Positions 16,494 through 26,633 are shown, counted from the stretch's first letter. The stretch: 64,000 nt of DNA from an uncultured Oleispira sp. (GCA_913061415.1 CAJXUD010000013.1:1-64000); one strand, 5' to 3'. Notes: generated by a model from the sequence alone, not told the origin. Numbers and translations are program-made.

Positions 16494-18962
16494 CTAAGGC
16501 GCACTAATGGTCTGAGTTACTTTATTGCCCGCCTTATCCACCAGTATCAAGGTCAGCGGCTCTTGCACGCTTCCCTCTACCGATATGTTGAAGTGGCTTG
16601 CATACAAGAACTTCCCAGTCCAGATACTGCCTGCAGCATCTTTTAACCATATTTTGTCAACGCCCATGCCATCATCAAAGGCCATGCCCACAAGCGTCGT
16701 TGAATTACTCCAGCGTACCTTTTCAACAACAGGGTTCAATAGATCAGGGAAGCTGAAAAAGTCTGACGGATCTGTTTTTTTCAGTATTTCATAGCGGTTA
16801 TTGTAACCATCGCCATCGCGGTCTTTATCGCTATTATCCCCCGTGCCGTCTTTATCAAGATCGGACCACTCTGACTTATTATCTGGAAAAGCATCAGCCG
16901 TATTATCAAGGCCATCGCCATCACGATCTGGGTCTAAAGCATCAGGGATACCATCACCGTCAGAATCGACTGGGACTGAACGTGCATCATTAGGGTCAAA
17001 GCTAAGGCTTAATTCATAGTCATTGTTTATGCCATCTCCATCTCGATCTAGGTCTGAATTATCCCCTTGGCCATCACCGTCCATATCAGCCCACTCGCGA
17101 GCATCCATGGGGAATTTATCGTCGGCATTTAATACATCGTCGCCGTCTTTATCACTGTCTAGTGCATCTGGCAGTTGATCGCCATCAATATCTGAAGGCG
17201 TCGAAGTATTATCGAGATGATTAAATCCAAGCTGTATTTCAAAGGCATTACTGATACGGTCGCCATCGATATCGAGATCTGAGTTATCGCCAAAACCATC
17301 GCTATCCATGTCAGCCCATTCTAATGGGTCATCAGAGAAGGCATCTTCGCGGTTCAATCTACCATCGCCATCACGGTCGTCATCTAAGCTGTCTGGAATG
17401 CCATCACGATCAAGGTCTGATGGCACATCACTAGCATCTAAATCGTTCGTCCCAAGAAGCCTTTCATAGTCATTGCTAATACCATCGCCATCACGATCTG
17501 GGTCGCTGTTATTGCCGATGCCATCACCATCAAAATCCAACCATTCAAATTTATTTAGCGGGAACATATCTAAGGCATTAGCGATAAAGTCGCCATCAAT
17601 GTCTTCATCTAGGTCGTCTGGAATCACATCTTTGTCTAAATCTTTCGGAACGCTTGCGGCTGAATTTGGGTCCAAACCCAGTCGTAATTCATAGTCGTTA
17701 TTGATCGTATCGCCATCACGATCGCCATCGGCATTATCACCAATGCCATCACCGTCTAGATCCAGCCAATCATTTTTATCGCGCGGAAATAGATCAACTT
17801 CATTTAAGTGACCATCACCATCAATGTCATCATCGACTGCATCCGCTAGGCCATCTTCATCCAAGTCTGTAGGGATGCTTTTAGCATCACGATCATTACT
17901 GTTAGCGGCTATCTCATCGTCATTCGAAAAGCCGTCATTATCGCGGTCAGTATCGGCATTATCACCAATGCCATCGCCATCTAGATCACCCCATTCTTTA
18001 GGGTCATCTGGGTAAGCATCTAAGTTGTTTGCAAAACCATCGCCGTCACGATCGGTATCGAACGAATCTGGCATAGAGTCGCCATCGCTATCAACAGGAC
18101 GGCTTGTTGCATCTAACGGATCAGTGCCTAGGTGAAGTTCGAAGACGTTGGGCACGCCATCGCCATCAGCGTCTTGATCTTGTTGGTCAGGAATACCATC
18201 ACCATCATTATCGGCCCAATCTTTTGCATCATCTGGGTAAAGGTCATCATCATTATTAGTACCATCACCATCACGGTCATTATCGTGCTGGTCTGGAATA
18301 CCATCACCATCTAAATCTTTAGGATGATTAGTTGCATCATGAGGGTTGGTCCCTAGCGTTTGCTCCCACTCATTACTAATGCCATCACCATCCCAGTCTT
18401 CATCGGTATTATCACCAATACCATCGCCATCAAAATCACGCCATTCGGTTTCTAATAAAGGGAATGCATCATCTTGGTTTTTATAACCATCGTTATCCAT
18501 GTCAGGATCAAGGACATCAGGATAACCATCTCGGTCATAATCATTGGGCGTATCGTTAGCATCGTCCATCGCAAAGCCGAGCTGCTGCTCGTATTCGTTG
18601 CGAATATGGTCACCATCAATATCTTGGTCGCGCTGGTCAGGAATACCGTCGCCATCGGTATCTCTTATCGCGGTAGAATCTCGCGGAAAATCATCATACT
18701 TATCCAGTACACCATCACCATCTTGATCAGAATCGATCGCGTCTGGAATGCCATCGTTATCGATATCGTATTGATCTGGCACATCGGGATCGGTGCCACT
18801 GGCCGTTTCCATAAAGTTAGACAGCCCATCGCCATCACGATCGGTATCAACGCTATCGGCAATACCATCGTTATCGATATCATCGATGGCCGCGACCGCT
18901 AACGGACTACTCAGCGCTAAAAGAAAGGCGCTGCCCAATAAGATTAAGTGTGGTGATTTCAT
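16494..18962 (-). CDS. Large secreted calcium-binding protein with thrombospondin type 3-like repeats
   Basis: 822 aa. Signal peptide of about 24 residues (to AVAA), then ten modules of roughly 70-75 residues rich in DxDxDGxxD loops, each of the form E-W-x-D-x-D-G-D-G-x-G-D-N ... D-R-D-G-D-G-x-x-N ... E ... L-G. About half of all residues in the modules are D, G or N. This is the thrombospondin type 3 repeat pattern, which binds many calcium ions. The last 90 residues form a different, beta-rich domain ending in VTQTISAP. ATG 18962 was chosen; the 18980 start is TTG. Probably a cell-surface or matrix protein; no lipobox or sorting motif seen. Confidence 0.85.
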   Translation of the reverse strand: MKSPHLILLGSAFLLALSSPLAVAAIDDIDNDGIADSVDTDRDGDGLSNFMETASGTDPDVPDQYDIDNDGIPDAIDSDQDGDGVLDKYDDFPRDSTAIRDTDGDGIPDQRDQDIDGDHIRNEYEQQLGFAMDDANDTPNDYDRDGYPDVLDPDMDNDGYKNQDDAFPLLETEWRDFDGDGIGDNTDEDWDGDGISNEWEQTLGTNPHDATNHPKDLDGDGIPDQHDNDRDGDGTNNDDDLYPDDAKDWADNDGDGIPDQQDQDADGDGVPNVFELHLGTDPLDATSRPVDSDGDSMPDSFDTDRDGDGFANNLDAYPDDPKEWGDLDGDGIGDNADTDRDNDGFSNDDEIAANSNDRDAKSIPTDLDEDGLADAVDDDIDGDGHLNEVDLFPRDKNDWLDLDGDGIGDNADGDRDGDTINNDYELRLGLDPNSAASVPKDLDKDVIPDDLDEDIDGDFIANALDMFPLNKFEWLDFDGDGIGNNSDPDRDGDGISNDYERLLGTNDLDASDVPSDLDRDGIPDSLDDDRDGDGRLNREDAFSDDPLEWADMDSDGFGDNSDLDIDGDRISNAFEIQLGFNHLDNTSTPSDIDGDQLPDALDSDKDGDDVLNADDKFPMDAREWADMDGDGQGDNSDLDRDGDGINNDYELSLSFDPNDARSVPVDSDGDGIPDALDPDRDGDGLDNTADAFPDNKSEWSDLDKDGTGDNSDKDRDGDGYNNRYEILKKTDPSDFFSFPDLLNPVVEKVRWSNSTTLVGMAFDDGMGVDKIWLKDAAGSIWTGKFLYASHFNISVEGSVQEPLTLILVDKAGNKVTQTISAP

Positions 18963-18995
18963 AATTATTATCTTTATCAATCAAATCTGCATAAA

Positions 18996-19024
18996 CCTTT
19001 AGCATATTAAATGACATGCTAAAG
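18996..19024. repeat. Short inverted repeat upstream of the repeat-protein gene
   Basis: CCTTTAGCAT (18996-19005) and ATGCTAAAG (19016-19024) can form a nine-pair stem with a ten-base loop. No T-run follows on either strand, so it is not a typical terminator. It lies 34 bp upstream of the secreted repeat-protein start, within its likely leader, and could be an operator or an mRNA structure. Confidence 0.5.
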
Positions 19025-19056
19025 ATCATGTTGTTAATCATTGCGTATCGCGATGA

Positions 19057-19392
19057 TTACATTTGCTTATTATCGCAATTGATAATACGACCTTTTTTAT
19101 CAACAAGAATACCCGACACACCAGGGGTTTTATCCGCTCTCATCAATAAGCTTCCACCAGAACAAAAAGCCGTTTTTCCAGAGGGTTTTGACGATGTTTT
19201 TACGTCGTAACCCGGTTTCAGCGTTAGCAGTTTGAAATCTTCAATCATCGCAGAATCAGCTTCTTTGGAATGACGTAAATAGCCATAATATTCCAGTGAT
19301 ACCACCGAAATGATAATACCGGCGACTAAGCCCATGATGATGTGTTTCACTTTGTCGCCATCTTTTGCAACGCGTTTTTCTACTTGGCTCAT
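19057..19392 (-). CDS. Small single-pass membrane protein, unknown function
   Basis: 111 aa. Charged N-terminus, one transmembrane helix (residues 18-36, HIIMGLVAGIIISVVSLEYYG), and a periplasmic region with two cysteines (TAFCSGG and IINC) and a segment GVSGILVDKKGRIINC. I recognise no family. It lies 50 bp downstream of ubiX on the same strand, so it may be co-transcribed with mpl-ubiX. A ribosome binding site (GGAAGC) precedes ATG 19392. Confidence 0.6.
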   Translation of the reverse strand: MSQVEKRVAKDGDKVKHIIMGLVAGIIISVVSLEYYGYLRHSKEADSAMIEDFKLLTLKPGYDVKTSSKPSGKTAFCSGGSLLMRADKTPGVSGILVDKKGRIINCDNKQM

Positions 19393-19441
19393 TGTGCTTC
19401 CAAAAATAGTAATAATAAAAAAGGAGGTGTTTTAACGTCTA

Positions 19442-20089
19442 TTACTCGCCCCAGCGAGGTAATAAATCGTGTTCGATTTTTAACTGATTAAGAATTCGCG
19501 CAACCAAAAAATCGACAAGGTCAGCAATACTTTCAGGCTGGCGATAAAAGCCTGGGCTTGCCGGTAAAATCACCGCGCCCATTTGGCTAAGCGTTAGCAT
19601 GTTTTGTAAGTGCAAGGTCGAGAACGGCGTTTCTCTGGGTACCAGTATCAACTGGCGACGTTCTTTCAACGCCACATCGGCCGCTCGCTCAATAAGGTTG
19701 TTACTCGCACCGGTGGCAACCGCCGAAAGTGTGCCAGTACTGCAAGGACAGATAACCATGGCACCATTGCGTCCAGAACCAGATGCCCAAGGCGACATCC
19801 AGTCTTCTCGATCATAAACTTTTAACTGCTGCTCATTCGCACCAAAATACTCTCTTAAGTATTCAGCTTGGGCGCGAACTTTCGGCGGTATTTTAAATTC
19901 AGTTTCCGTTGCCATAACCAACTGCGCCGCTTTGGAAATAATCACTGAAACGGTACAGCCGCTTTTTAATAAAACGTCGATCAAACGCATAGCGTACGGT
20001 GAACCAGACGCCCCGGTAATCGCCACACAAATATTAGTTGCCGCGTTCACATCAGGCGCATGTTCTTTCATTACAGAAGCCGTATTCAT
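19442..20089 (-). CDS. ubiX: Flavin prenyltransferase UbiX
   Basis: Makes the prenylated FMN cofactor of UbiD decarboxylases for ubiquinone synthesis. Motifs ITGASGSPYAMRL, CPCSTGTLSAVATGASNNLIERAADVALKE and the terminal LARWGE-like LLPRWGE are characteristic. 215 aa, with about 20 N-terminal residues before the family core. It overlaps the mpl stop by four bases (ATGA). Confidence 0.95.
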   Translation of the reverse strand: MNTASVMKEHAPDVNAATNICVAITGASGSPYAMRLIDVLLKSGCTVSVIISKAAQLVMATETEFKIPPKVRAQAEYLREYFGANEQQLKVYDREDWMSPWASGSGRNGAMVICPCSTGTLSAVATGASNNLIERAADVALKERRQLILVPRETPFSTLHLQNMLTLSQMGAVILPASPGFYRQPESIADLVDFLVARILNQLKIEHDLLPRWGE

Positions 20090-21459
20090 CGCTCAGTATG
20101 CTCTTTCAGTTTGGCTAATAACGAACGGTGTAAACCCGAGAAGCTGCCATTCGACATAATAACCACATCATCTCCGGTGCGTAGATCTTGCAGAAGTTGC
20201 GTTTCTAAGGCTTCGACGCTTTGGCAGACGGTTTGATTATTCATGCCCACAAGTGCATCGGTTAACGACCACGACAAGCCTTCTGGTTCTAGCCAATAAG
20301 CCGCGTCGGCATCTTCAACACTGGCGGCCAACTTAGCCTTATGCTCACCCAGCTTCATAGTATTTGAACGAGGCTCTAAAACGGCAATCAAACGACCTGC
20401 ACGTTTTTCAATAATGCCTTTCGCTTTCGCCCCAGAGAGGGTCAATTTAATTGCGGTTGGATGATGCGCAAAATCATCATAAATTCGGATGTCACCTGCT
20501 TCACCGACCAATTCCATTCGACGCTTAACCGATTGAAATTGTGCAAGGGCTTCAGCAGAGGTATGGGGTTCGATGCCAACATGACGCGCAGCAACAATCG
20601 CGGCTAATGCATTCGCCATATTATGTTCGCCGCTTAATGCCCACTTAACCGTGGCGACAATGTCACCGCGATACAAAACGTTAAACTGACTGCAGTCGGC
20701 TAATAGCGCTTCAACCATCCAACCACCCGAGTGGTTAAGAAGTGCTTGCTCACTCCAGCAACCTTGTGCAATCACTCGTTGCAAAGCATCATTTTCAACA
20801 GGGTAAATAACCTGCCCCGTCGACGGCACCGTTCGTACTAGGTGGTGAAACTGACGCTCGATCGCGGCCAGATCATCAAAGATGTCTGCGTGATCGAACT
20901 CTAGGTTATTCATCACCAATGTTCGTGGGTGGTAATGTACAAATTTGGAACGCTTATCAAAGAACGCGGTATCGTACTCATCGGCTTCGATAATAAAGAA
21001 ATTGGAATCAGTTAGGCGTGCAGACGTCGAGAAGTTTTCAGGAACACCACCAATAAGATAGCCGGGGTTCATTCCGCCGAATTCTAATAGCCAAGCCAGC
21101 ATACTCGCGGTTGTTGTTTTACCGTGGGTCCCCGCAACCGCCATCACCCATTTATCAGCAAGTAAGTACTTACCCATCCAATCTGGGCCAGAGATATAAG
21201 GCATGCCACGATCTAATACATATTCAACCGCAGGATTACCACGGCTCATCGCATTTCCAATGATCACATAATCTGGCGCTGGGTCGAGCTGAGCAGGGTC
21301 AAAACCAGCAATGACCTCGATACCCGCCTTCTCAAGCTGATCGCTCATTGGCGGATAAATACCTTGGTCAGACCCTGTCACTCTATGCCCTTGAGCTTTC
21401 GCTAACTGAGCAAGACTGCCCATAAAGGTGCCACAAATACCTAAAATATGAAGATGCAT
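20086..21459 (-). CDS. mpl: UDP-N-acetylmuramate:L-alanyl-gamma-D-glutamyl-meso-diaminopimelate ligase
   Basis: Murein tripeptide recycling ligase of the Mur family. It opens with MHLHILGICGTFMG (nucleotide loop), has the ATP-binding AGTHGKTTTASML, EADEYDTAFFDKRSK and the C-terminal YDDFAHHPTAI. From ATG 21459 it is 457 aa, the same as E. coli Mpl; an in-frame GTG at 21471 is possible. Coupled to ubiX by overlap. Confidence 0.96.
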   Translation of the reverse strand: MHLHILGICGTFMGSLAQLAKAQGHRVTGSDQGIYPPMSDQLEKAGIEVIAGFDPAQLDPAPDYVIIGNAMSRGNPAVEYVLDRGMPYISGPDWMGKYLLADKWVMAVAGTHGKTTTASMLAWLLEFGGMNPGYLIGGVPENFSTSARLTDSNFFIIEADEYDTAFFDKRSKFVHYHPRTLVMNNLEFDHADIFDDLAAIERQFHHLVRTVPSTGQVIYPVENDALQRVIAQGCWSEQALLNHSGGWMVEALLADCSQFNVLYRGDIVATVKWALSGEHNMANALAAIVAARHVGIEPHTSAEALAQFQSVKRRMELVGEAGDIRIYDDFAHHPTAIKLTLSGAKAKGIIEKRAGRLIAVLEPRSNTMKLGEHKAKLAASVEDADAAYWLEPEGLSWSLTDALVGMNNQTVCQSVEALETQLLQDLRTGDDVVIMSNGSFSGLHRSLLAKLKEHTER

Positions 21460-21728
21460 ACCCACTACCACAAAAATCGTATGCCGCTAGTGTACTTGCT
21501 CTTGCCTTTCGTCGCTAGTGAGTGACTATTTGAGTAACTATTTCAGGTCGATAAATACGGGCCTAGCACCGCACTATTAGTCCTTTAGTATTATGGGCAG
21601 TTCCTGTCGCGCTTGTCTCAGATCATTGTTCAATCTTTAGGCATTCAAAATGACCGAGAATTCAGGTAAGATGCAGCACTTTTTCCATATTCATAGACTC
21701 TTTGCCTAATCACTTTCGAGAACCCGAT

Positions 21729-22700
21729 ATGCAATCTTTGCCTTCTTTCCTGCAAGCGCACAATACTCCTAGCGATATTGCTGCCATTCTTAACGGTCTT
21801 ATGACTTCTTGTGTCGATATCTCCAATAAATTACAACAAGGGGCATTAGCAGGCATTTTAGGCTGCGCCGGTGAAGAGAACATTCAGGGCGAAACGCAAA
21901 AGAAATTAGATGTTATCTCTAATGACATCATCAAAGACCAGCTAGCCAGCATGAGCATGGTTAAAGGCATGGCCAGCGAAGAAGAAGATTTTCCAGTTGC
22001 CTGTAACGAAGATGGCGAATACCTAGTATTGTTTGATCCACTAGACGGTTCGTCTAACATCGATGTGAACGTTACCGTTGGTACGATTTTCTCTATTTTA
22101 AAAACAACCAAAGACGCTGATGCTGCTAAAGCGGATGCCTATTTGCAAGCGGGTACTGAGCAAGTATCAGCGGGTTATGTTTTATATGGCCCATCAACAA
22201 TCTTGATGCTAACCACTGGCCAAGGCGTTCATTCTTTCGCAATGGACCCAGCAACGGGTGAATTTTTGCTAATGCGCGAAAATGTACAAATCCCAGCACA
22301 GACTCAAGAATTTGCTATCAACATGTCTAACCAGCGTTTTTGGTTACCAGAAATGCAAAACTACGTTGCCGATTTATTACAAGGCGAAGAAGGCCCATTA
22401 GGTAAGCGTTACAACATGCGTTGGGTTGCCGCGATGGTTGCAGAAGTTCATCGCATACTGACCCGTGGTGGTATTTTCATGTACCCATACGATAAACGCG
22501 ATCCATCAAAGCCGGGTAAACTACGCCTAATGTACGAAGGCAACCCAATGAGCATGCTAATCGAACAAGCCGGTGGTAAAGCCAGCACTGCCTTCGATCC
22601 GATCATGGAAGTAACCCCTACCGACATTCACCAGCGTGTTTCTGTGGTAATGGGTTCAGCCGACGAAGTTGATACGGCGATGTCTTACCATAAAAAATAA
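21729..22700 (+). CDS. fbp: Fructose-1,6-bisphosphatase class 1
   Basis: Gluconeogenic phosphatase producing fructose 6-phosphate. Metal-binding block [25 protein letters not shown], substrate block [16 protein letters not shown] and GGIFMYP are clear. The ATG at 21729 has GAGAA 7 nt upstream; an in-frame TTG at 21702 is rejected. 323 aa. It is convergent with purU and separated from it by a shared terminator. Confidence 0.97.
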   Translation: MQSLPSFLQAHNTPSDIAAILNGLMTSCVDISNKLQQGALAGILGCAGEENIQGETQKKLDVISNDIIKDQLASMSMVKGMASEEEDFPVACNEDGEYLVLFDPLDGSSNIDVNVTVGTIFSILKTTKDADAAKADAYLQAGTEQVSAGYVLYGPSTILMLTTGQGVHSFAMDPATGEFLLMRENVQIPAQTQEFAINMSNQRFWLPEMQNYVADLLQGEEGPLGKRYNMRWVAAMVAEVHRILTRGGIFMYPYDKRDPSKPGKLRLMYEGNPMSMLIEQAGGKASTAFDPIMEVTPTDIHQRVSVVMGSADEVDTAMSYHKK

Positions 22701-22725
22701 GCATTCTTGTAGGTGTTCAAAAAAT

Positions 22726-22752
22726 AAAAAAGGAGCTTTAGCTCCTTTTTTT
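22726..22752. terminator. Bidirectional terminator between fbp and purU
   Basis: AAAAAAGGAGC, loop TTTA, GCTCCTTTTTTT: a symmetric GC-topped hairpin with an A-run before and a T-run after, so it can stop transcription from either side. Confidence 0.92.
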
Positions 22753-22775
22753 ATGCCTTTTTTTACACCCTTCTT

Positions 22776-23651
22776 TTAGAATACGATTGTTTTGTTGCCG
22801 TGTAGCAAGACGCGATCTTCTACGTGACTGCGAACACCGCGGGATAAAACACGTTTCTCAACATCCTTTCCTAAACGCACAGTATCTTCAATCGTATCGC
22901 GATGACTAATGCGCATCACGTCTTGATCAATAATCGGTCCTGCATCCAGTTCTTCCGTCACATAATGGCAAGTCGCACCAATCAATTTAACCCCACGTTC
23001 TGCAGCCTGATGATACGGTTTGGCACCCGCAAAAGACGGCAAGAAACTATGGTGAATATTAATCACCTGCCCCGCATACTGCTGACAGATTTCGGCCGGT
23101 AAAATCTGCATATAGCGCGCAAGCACAATGCTGTCGGCTTTATGCTCTGCAATAATACTATTCACTCGGTCAAAGTGTTCTTGCTTATTCGCTGCATGCT
23201 CGTCTGCGTCATCACTGCGCACCATCGGCACGTGGAAGAACGGAATACCGTGCCACTCAACCATAGAGCGAAGGTCGTCATGGTTTGAGATCACACAGGG
23301 AATATCACAAAATAATTCTTTGCTATGCACGCGGTGTAATAAGTCACTTAAGCAGTGGCTTTCTTTACTCGCCATTAAGATTATTTTCTTTGCTTGTGCA
23401 CTATCACTGACTTGCCAATCCATCTGAAATTCTTCAGCGATGGGAGCAAACTTTTCTTTAAATTCTTCTAAGCCAAACGGTAATGAACTGGCCTTAATGC
23501 AATGTCGCATAAAGAACCAACCACTTACTGGATCCGCATAATGATTTGCTTCTACAATCCAGCCACCGTGGGAAGATAAAAACCCTCCGACCTTGGCAAC
23601 AATTCCAACCCGATCTGGGCACGATATGGTTAATCTATACACTTGTTCCAT
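22776..23651 (-). CDS. purU: Formyltetrahydrofolate deformylase
   Basis: Hydrolyses 10-formyl-THF to formate and THF. N-terminal ACT domain (LTISCPDRVGIVAKV) of about 80 residues, then a formyltransferase-like hydrolase domain with NIHHSFLPSFAGAKPY and GATCHYVTEELDAGPIIDQD, carrying the catalytic Asn/His/Asp set. 291 aa, normal for the family. Monocistronic by layout. Confidence 0.96.
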   Translation of the reverse strand: MEQVYRLTISCPDRVGIVAKVGGFLSSHGGWIVEANHYADPVSGWFFMRHCIKASSLPFGLEEFKEKFAPIAEEFQMDWQVSDSAQAKKIILMASKESHCLSDLLHRVHSKELFCDIPCVISNHDDLRSMVEWHGIPFFHVPMVRSDDADEHAANKQEHFDRVNSIIAEHKADSIVLARYMQILPAEICQQYAGQVINIHHSFLPSFAGAKPYHQAAERGVKLIGATCHYVTEELDAGPIIDQDVMRISHRDTIEDTVRLGKDVEKRVLSRGVRSHVEDRVLLHGNKTIVF

Positions 23652-23803
23652 TGCTTACTCGATACACTCTCTATACAGTATTTTACTAGGTGATCGTACT
23701 CATACCACCACCACTCAAGACCATTACACTTGCACTAGAATATAGATAGTGGTCTTATGAAGAAAGTAGTGATTTGTATATATTAAAAGAATAGGGAATC
23801 CAG

Positions 23804-24463
23804 TTGGCACTGATCGTTGTAGATATGGGCCGGCGTATTGCTACGCCGCAAAAAAAAGACAACCGAAGCTCAATAAAAGTACATGCGACTAAAAGCAGCT
23901 CTGGTATTGATCAATACAATGACTTCTCGGAAAATGATCCGCAAGCTCAGCAAAACAACGCTGCCCAAACGTTAGCAAAACAACATTCAGCAGCAGAGGC
24001 TAACCGCCAAGATCCCTATAGCATTCAGAAACAACGCCAAGCTGAAAAAGAACCTAGCCAGGTTTCTTTGCTTGCCGACATTATGTCTAAAAATGTTATC
24101 ACGCTAAGTCCAACGGCAACCGTTGCCGATGCTTGGCAACTTTTTCAGCAGTATGGCTTTCAGAGCATCCCTATTATCGATGAAGATAATACCGTTTTAG
24201 CCATGCTGGCCGAACGCGCTATTTTGCGAGGACCTGGTATTCAAGAAAATATTAACCCGAAAAACATCATGACGTTTGCGGCACAACGCGTATTTTGTTT
24301 TTCCTCAGATACCGATATTCGCCAAGCAACTCGTACTCTTTACGAGTACGACCTTGACGCACTCCCCATTATTTCAGATCAACATGAACTATTAGGCATT
24401 GTAACTCGCACTGATATTATTAAAACCGTTAGTCATTATGGGCCTTTAGAGCTCTGGGCTTAA
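23804..24463 (+). CDS. CBS-domain pair protein
   Basis: 219 aa. A polar, Gln/Ala-rich N-terminal third without recognisable fold, then two CBS domains (about 90-150 and 155-215), starting at LLADIMSKNVITLSPTATV and at NIMTFAAQRVFCFSSDTDI, ending GPLELWA. CBS pairs usually sense adenine nucleotides; no catalytic domain is attached. The start is TTG with AGGGA at six-base spacing; ATG 23825 is a weaker option. The 150 bp upstream contains a loose AAGACCA/TGGTCTT inverted repeat (about 23728-23757). Confidence 0.8.
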   Translation: MALIVVDMGRRIATPQKKDNRSSIKVHATKSSSGIDQYNDFSENDPQAQQNNAAQTLAKQHSAAEANRQDPYSIQKQRQAEKEPSQVSLLADIMSKNVITLSPTATVADAWQLFQQYGFQSIPIIDEDNTVLAMLAERAILRGPGIQENINPKNIMTFAAQRVFCFSSDTDIRQATRTLYEYDLDALPIISDQHELLGIVTRTDIIKTVSHYGPLELWA

Positions 24464-24522
24464 TAGTTTTAATTTAATGTTTATAACCACACCGATCACA
24501 ATGCTAACAAGAAGGATTTTTA

Positions 24523-25881
24523 ATGCGCACTATTAATGCACACATACACCCTAAGAAAAACTTACGTGTTTTATCAAAGCATGAAGTCTCACAAATATGC
24601 GACATCAATAGCAAAACTTACGAACTATTTCGTCGCTGTGCATTTGCTGTGCTCAACTGCGGCAGTAATTCAGATGATTATTTATCGTCGGTTGAAGAAT
24701 TTAAAAACTTTGATATCCGCGTCAGCCAAGAAGACCGTGGAATAACCCTTGATGTTAAAGGTGCACCGTCACATGCATTTGTGGATGGCGTTATCATCAA
24801 AGGCATTCGAGAGCACTTATTTTCGGTATTACGCGATATTTTATATACCGAAGATTCTGTTTTTCAAAGCCAACGCTTTAATCTAGATAGCGGCGAAGAT
24901 ATTACTAATGCGACCTTCCACATTTTACGCAACGCCAATATTTTGCAACCTGACTACTCACCACGATTAGTGGTCTGTTGGGGTGGACACTCTATTTCTC
25001 GTGATGAATATAATTACAGCAAAAAGATAGGCTATGAATTAGGATTACGTGGTTTAGATGTAGGAACCGGTTGCGGCCCAGGCGCTATGAAAGGCCCCAT
25101 GAAAGGAGCAACCATTGGCCACGCAAAACAGCATATTAAAACAGGCCGTTATATTGGTATTACCGAGCCCGGTATTATTGCCGCAGAAGCGCCTAATCCA
25201 ATCGTGAATGAACTCGTTATTCTGCCCGATATTGAAAAACGCCTTGAAAGCTTTATTCGATTATCTCACGGTATCATTATTTTCCCGGGTGGGCCTGGCA
25301 CGCTAGAAGAAATACTCTACCTGTTAGGCATTTTGTTGCACCCTAGCAATATCGACATGCCATTCCCCGTGATTCTAACAGGCCCTGCAGGAAGTGCTGA
25401 TTACTTTGATAAAGTGCATGCGTTCATAGGGCTAACCTTAGGTAAGAAAGCACAGCAACGATACGACATAGTGATCGATGACCCGGTTAAAGTCGCCAAG
25501 AAAATGAAGTCTGGTTTAGCTGACGTATTAGATTATAGAAGATCAACCAATGATGCCTTCTTCTTTAACTGGGGCATCACCATTGCCGAAAGTTTTCAGC
25601 AGCCTTTTGCGCCGACTCATCAAAACATGGCTGGCCTTGAGATTTCTAAGACGATGCCTATCCACGAGCTTGCCGCAAATTTACGCCGTGCGTTCTCTGG
25701 TATTGTTGCGGGTAACGTAAAAGAAGAAGGTGTACTCGCGGTTAAAGAGCATGGTGTGTTTCAGATTAAAGGGGACGAAGACATCATGCACGCAATGGAT
25801 GAACTGCTCACTAATATGGCAGCTCAAAGACGTATGAAGATTAACGGTGATTATATTCCATGCTACGAAATCGTTAAATAA
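24523..25881 (+). CDS. ppnN: Nucleotide 5'-monophosphate nucleosidase PpnN (YgdH)
   Basis: LOG-like enzyme that splits purine and pyrimidine nucleoside monophosphates into base and ribose 5-phosphate, activated by (p)ppGpp in E. coli. 452 aa against 454 in E. coli. N-terminal block NFDIRV...RGITLDV and FVDGVIIKGIREHLFSVLRDIL; central Rossmann part with GCGPGAMKGPMKGA and the PGGPGTLEE motif. AAGAAGGA precedes the ATG. Its last bases overlap the convergent membrane protein gene by 8 bp. Confidence 0.93.
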   Translation: MRTINAHIHPKKNLRVLSKHEVSQICDINSKTYELFRRCAFAVLNCGSNSDDYLSSVEEFKNFDIRVSQEDRGITLDVKGAPSHAFVDGVIIKGIREHLFSVLRDILYTEDSVFQSQRFNLDSGEDITNATFHILRNANILQPDYSPRLVVCWGGHSISRDEYNYSKKIGYELGLRGLDVGTGCGPGAMKGPMKGATIGHAKQHIKTGRYIGITEPGIIAAEAPNPIVNELVILPDIEKRLESFIRLSHGIIIFPGGPGTLEEILYLLGILLHPSNIDMPFPVILTGPAGSADYFDKVHAFIGLTLGKKAQQRYDIVIDDPVKVAKKMKSGLADVLDYRRSTNDAFFFNWGITIAESFQQPFAPTHQNMAGLEISKTMPIHELAANLRRAFSGIVAGNVKEEGVLAVKEHGVFQIKGDEDIMHAMDELLTNMAAQRRMKINGDYIPCYEIVK

Positions 25882-26602
25882 TACTGTTTTGGCTGAGTTG
25901 ATTTCTTTCATTTTTAATAAACAGCAACATCATCACGATGGCGGTTATTACGAATGAAAGCATAAAAATTTGCCAGCCACTTATCATAATAGACAAGGTG
26001 TAGCGTATTAAGGCCAAAAAACCAAAGTACGCTATTACTGAATATTGAACCCACAAACCCAATGCAATAAATGTCGAAAATCTAGAATTCATATGGTTGA
26101 ATTTTTTAGCAAAAAATAATCCAATAAAAGCACACAGCGCAACAATACATCCAACCAATAGAAATGATAGAAAAACCCATGCATTTGGCCAACTCATGAC
26201 TTGTGCAGATTTAGCAGGCCCCGACCACAAAGCATCCCAGCTTACCGCTAAAATCAATGCAAAGGTAACCAATGACTGACCCTCGCTTTGCTCCGCGTCA
26301 TCAGCCCTCAAATAACCATTAAGTTCTTGCAGTAAAAAGTACGCAATAAATGAAAAGGCCAATACACCAATAATTGGGGTTAATAACGGAATTGACTGAA
26401 TGCTAAAATACGCCAAAAGATAACCACACATTGGAAATACAGTATGAGTCAACGTCACACCGATAATCCAATGTCCTGTTTGATTCTGTTTGGCCAATTG
26501 CTGAGCTCTAACAAAGGTAGCAATAGCAACATCAGCCCCAATACCACAGCCCATAATCACGCAGGCTATAATAATTTCTAACAAAAACTCTACGTTAATC
26601 AT
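25874..26602 (-). CDS. Polytopic inner-membrane protein, unknown function
   Basis: 242 aa with about six to seven hydrophobic helices. The N-terminal half GCGIGADVAIATFVRA ... GVTLTHTVFPMCGYLLAYF, with small residues and an acidic residue inside a helix, recalls the layout of MntP/LysE-type exporters, but I cannot confirm a family. The C-terminus overlaps the 3' end of convergent ppnN. The gene stands alone between ppnN and the di-haem lipoprotein gene. Confidence 0.65.
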   Translation of the reverse strand: MINVEFLLEIIIACVIMGCGIGADVAIATFVRAQQLAKQNQTGHWIIGVTLTHTVFPMCGYLLAYFSIQSIPLLTPIIGVLAFSFIAYFLLQELNGYLRADDAEQSEGQSLVTFALILAVSWDALWSGPAKSAQVMSWPNAWVFLSFLLVGCIVALCAFIGLFFAKKFNHMNSRFSTFIALGLWVQYSVIAYFGFLALIRYTLSIMISGWQIFMLSFVITAIVMMLLFIKNERNQLSQNSII

Positions 26603-26633
26603 GAAAATATCTGCAGTCTCAGTCTATTATTAA

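Noticed and set aside
16525-18902. Several open frames on the plus strand and in other minus frames across the repeat-protein gene (for example 18474-18902)
   Set aside because: They are shadows of the D/G-rich coding repeats: their residues are low-complexity mirror images, they have no ribosome binding sites, and the signal-peptide-bearing minus frame explains the region.
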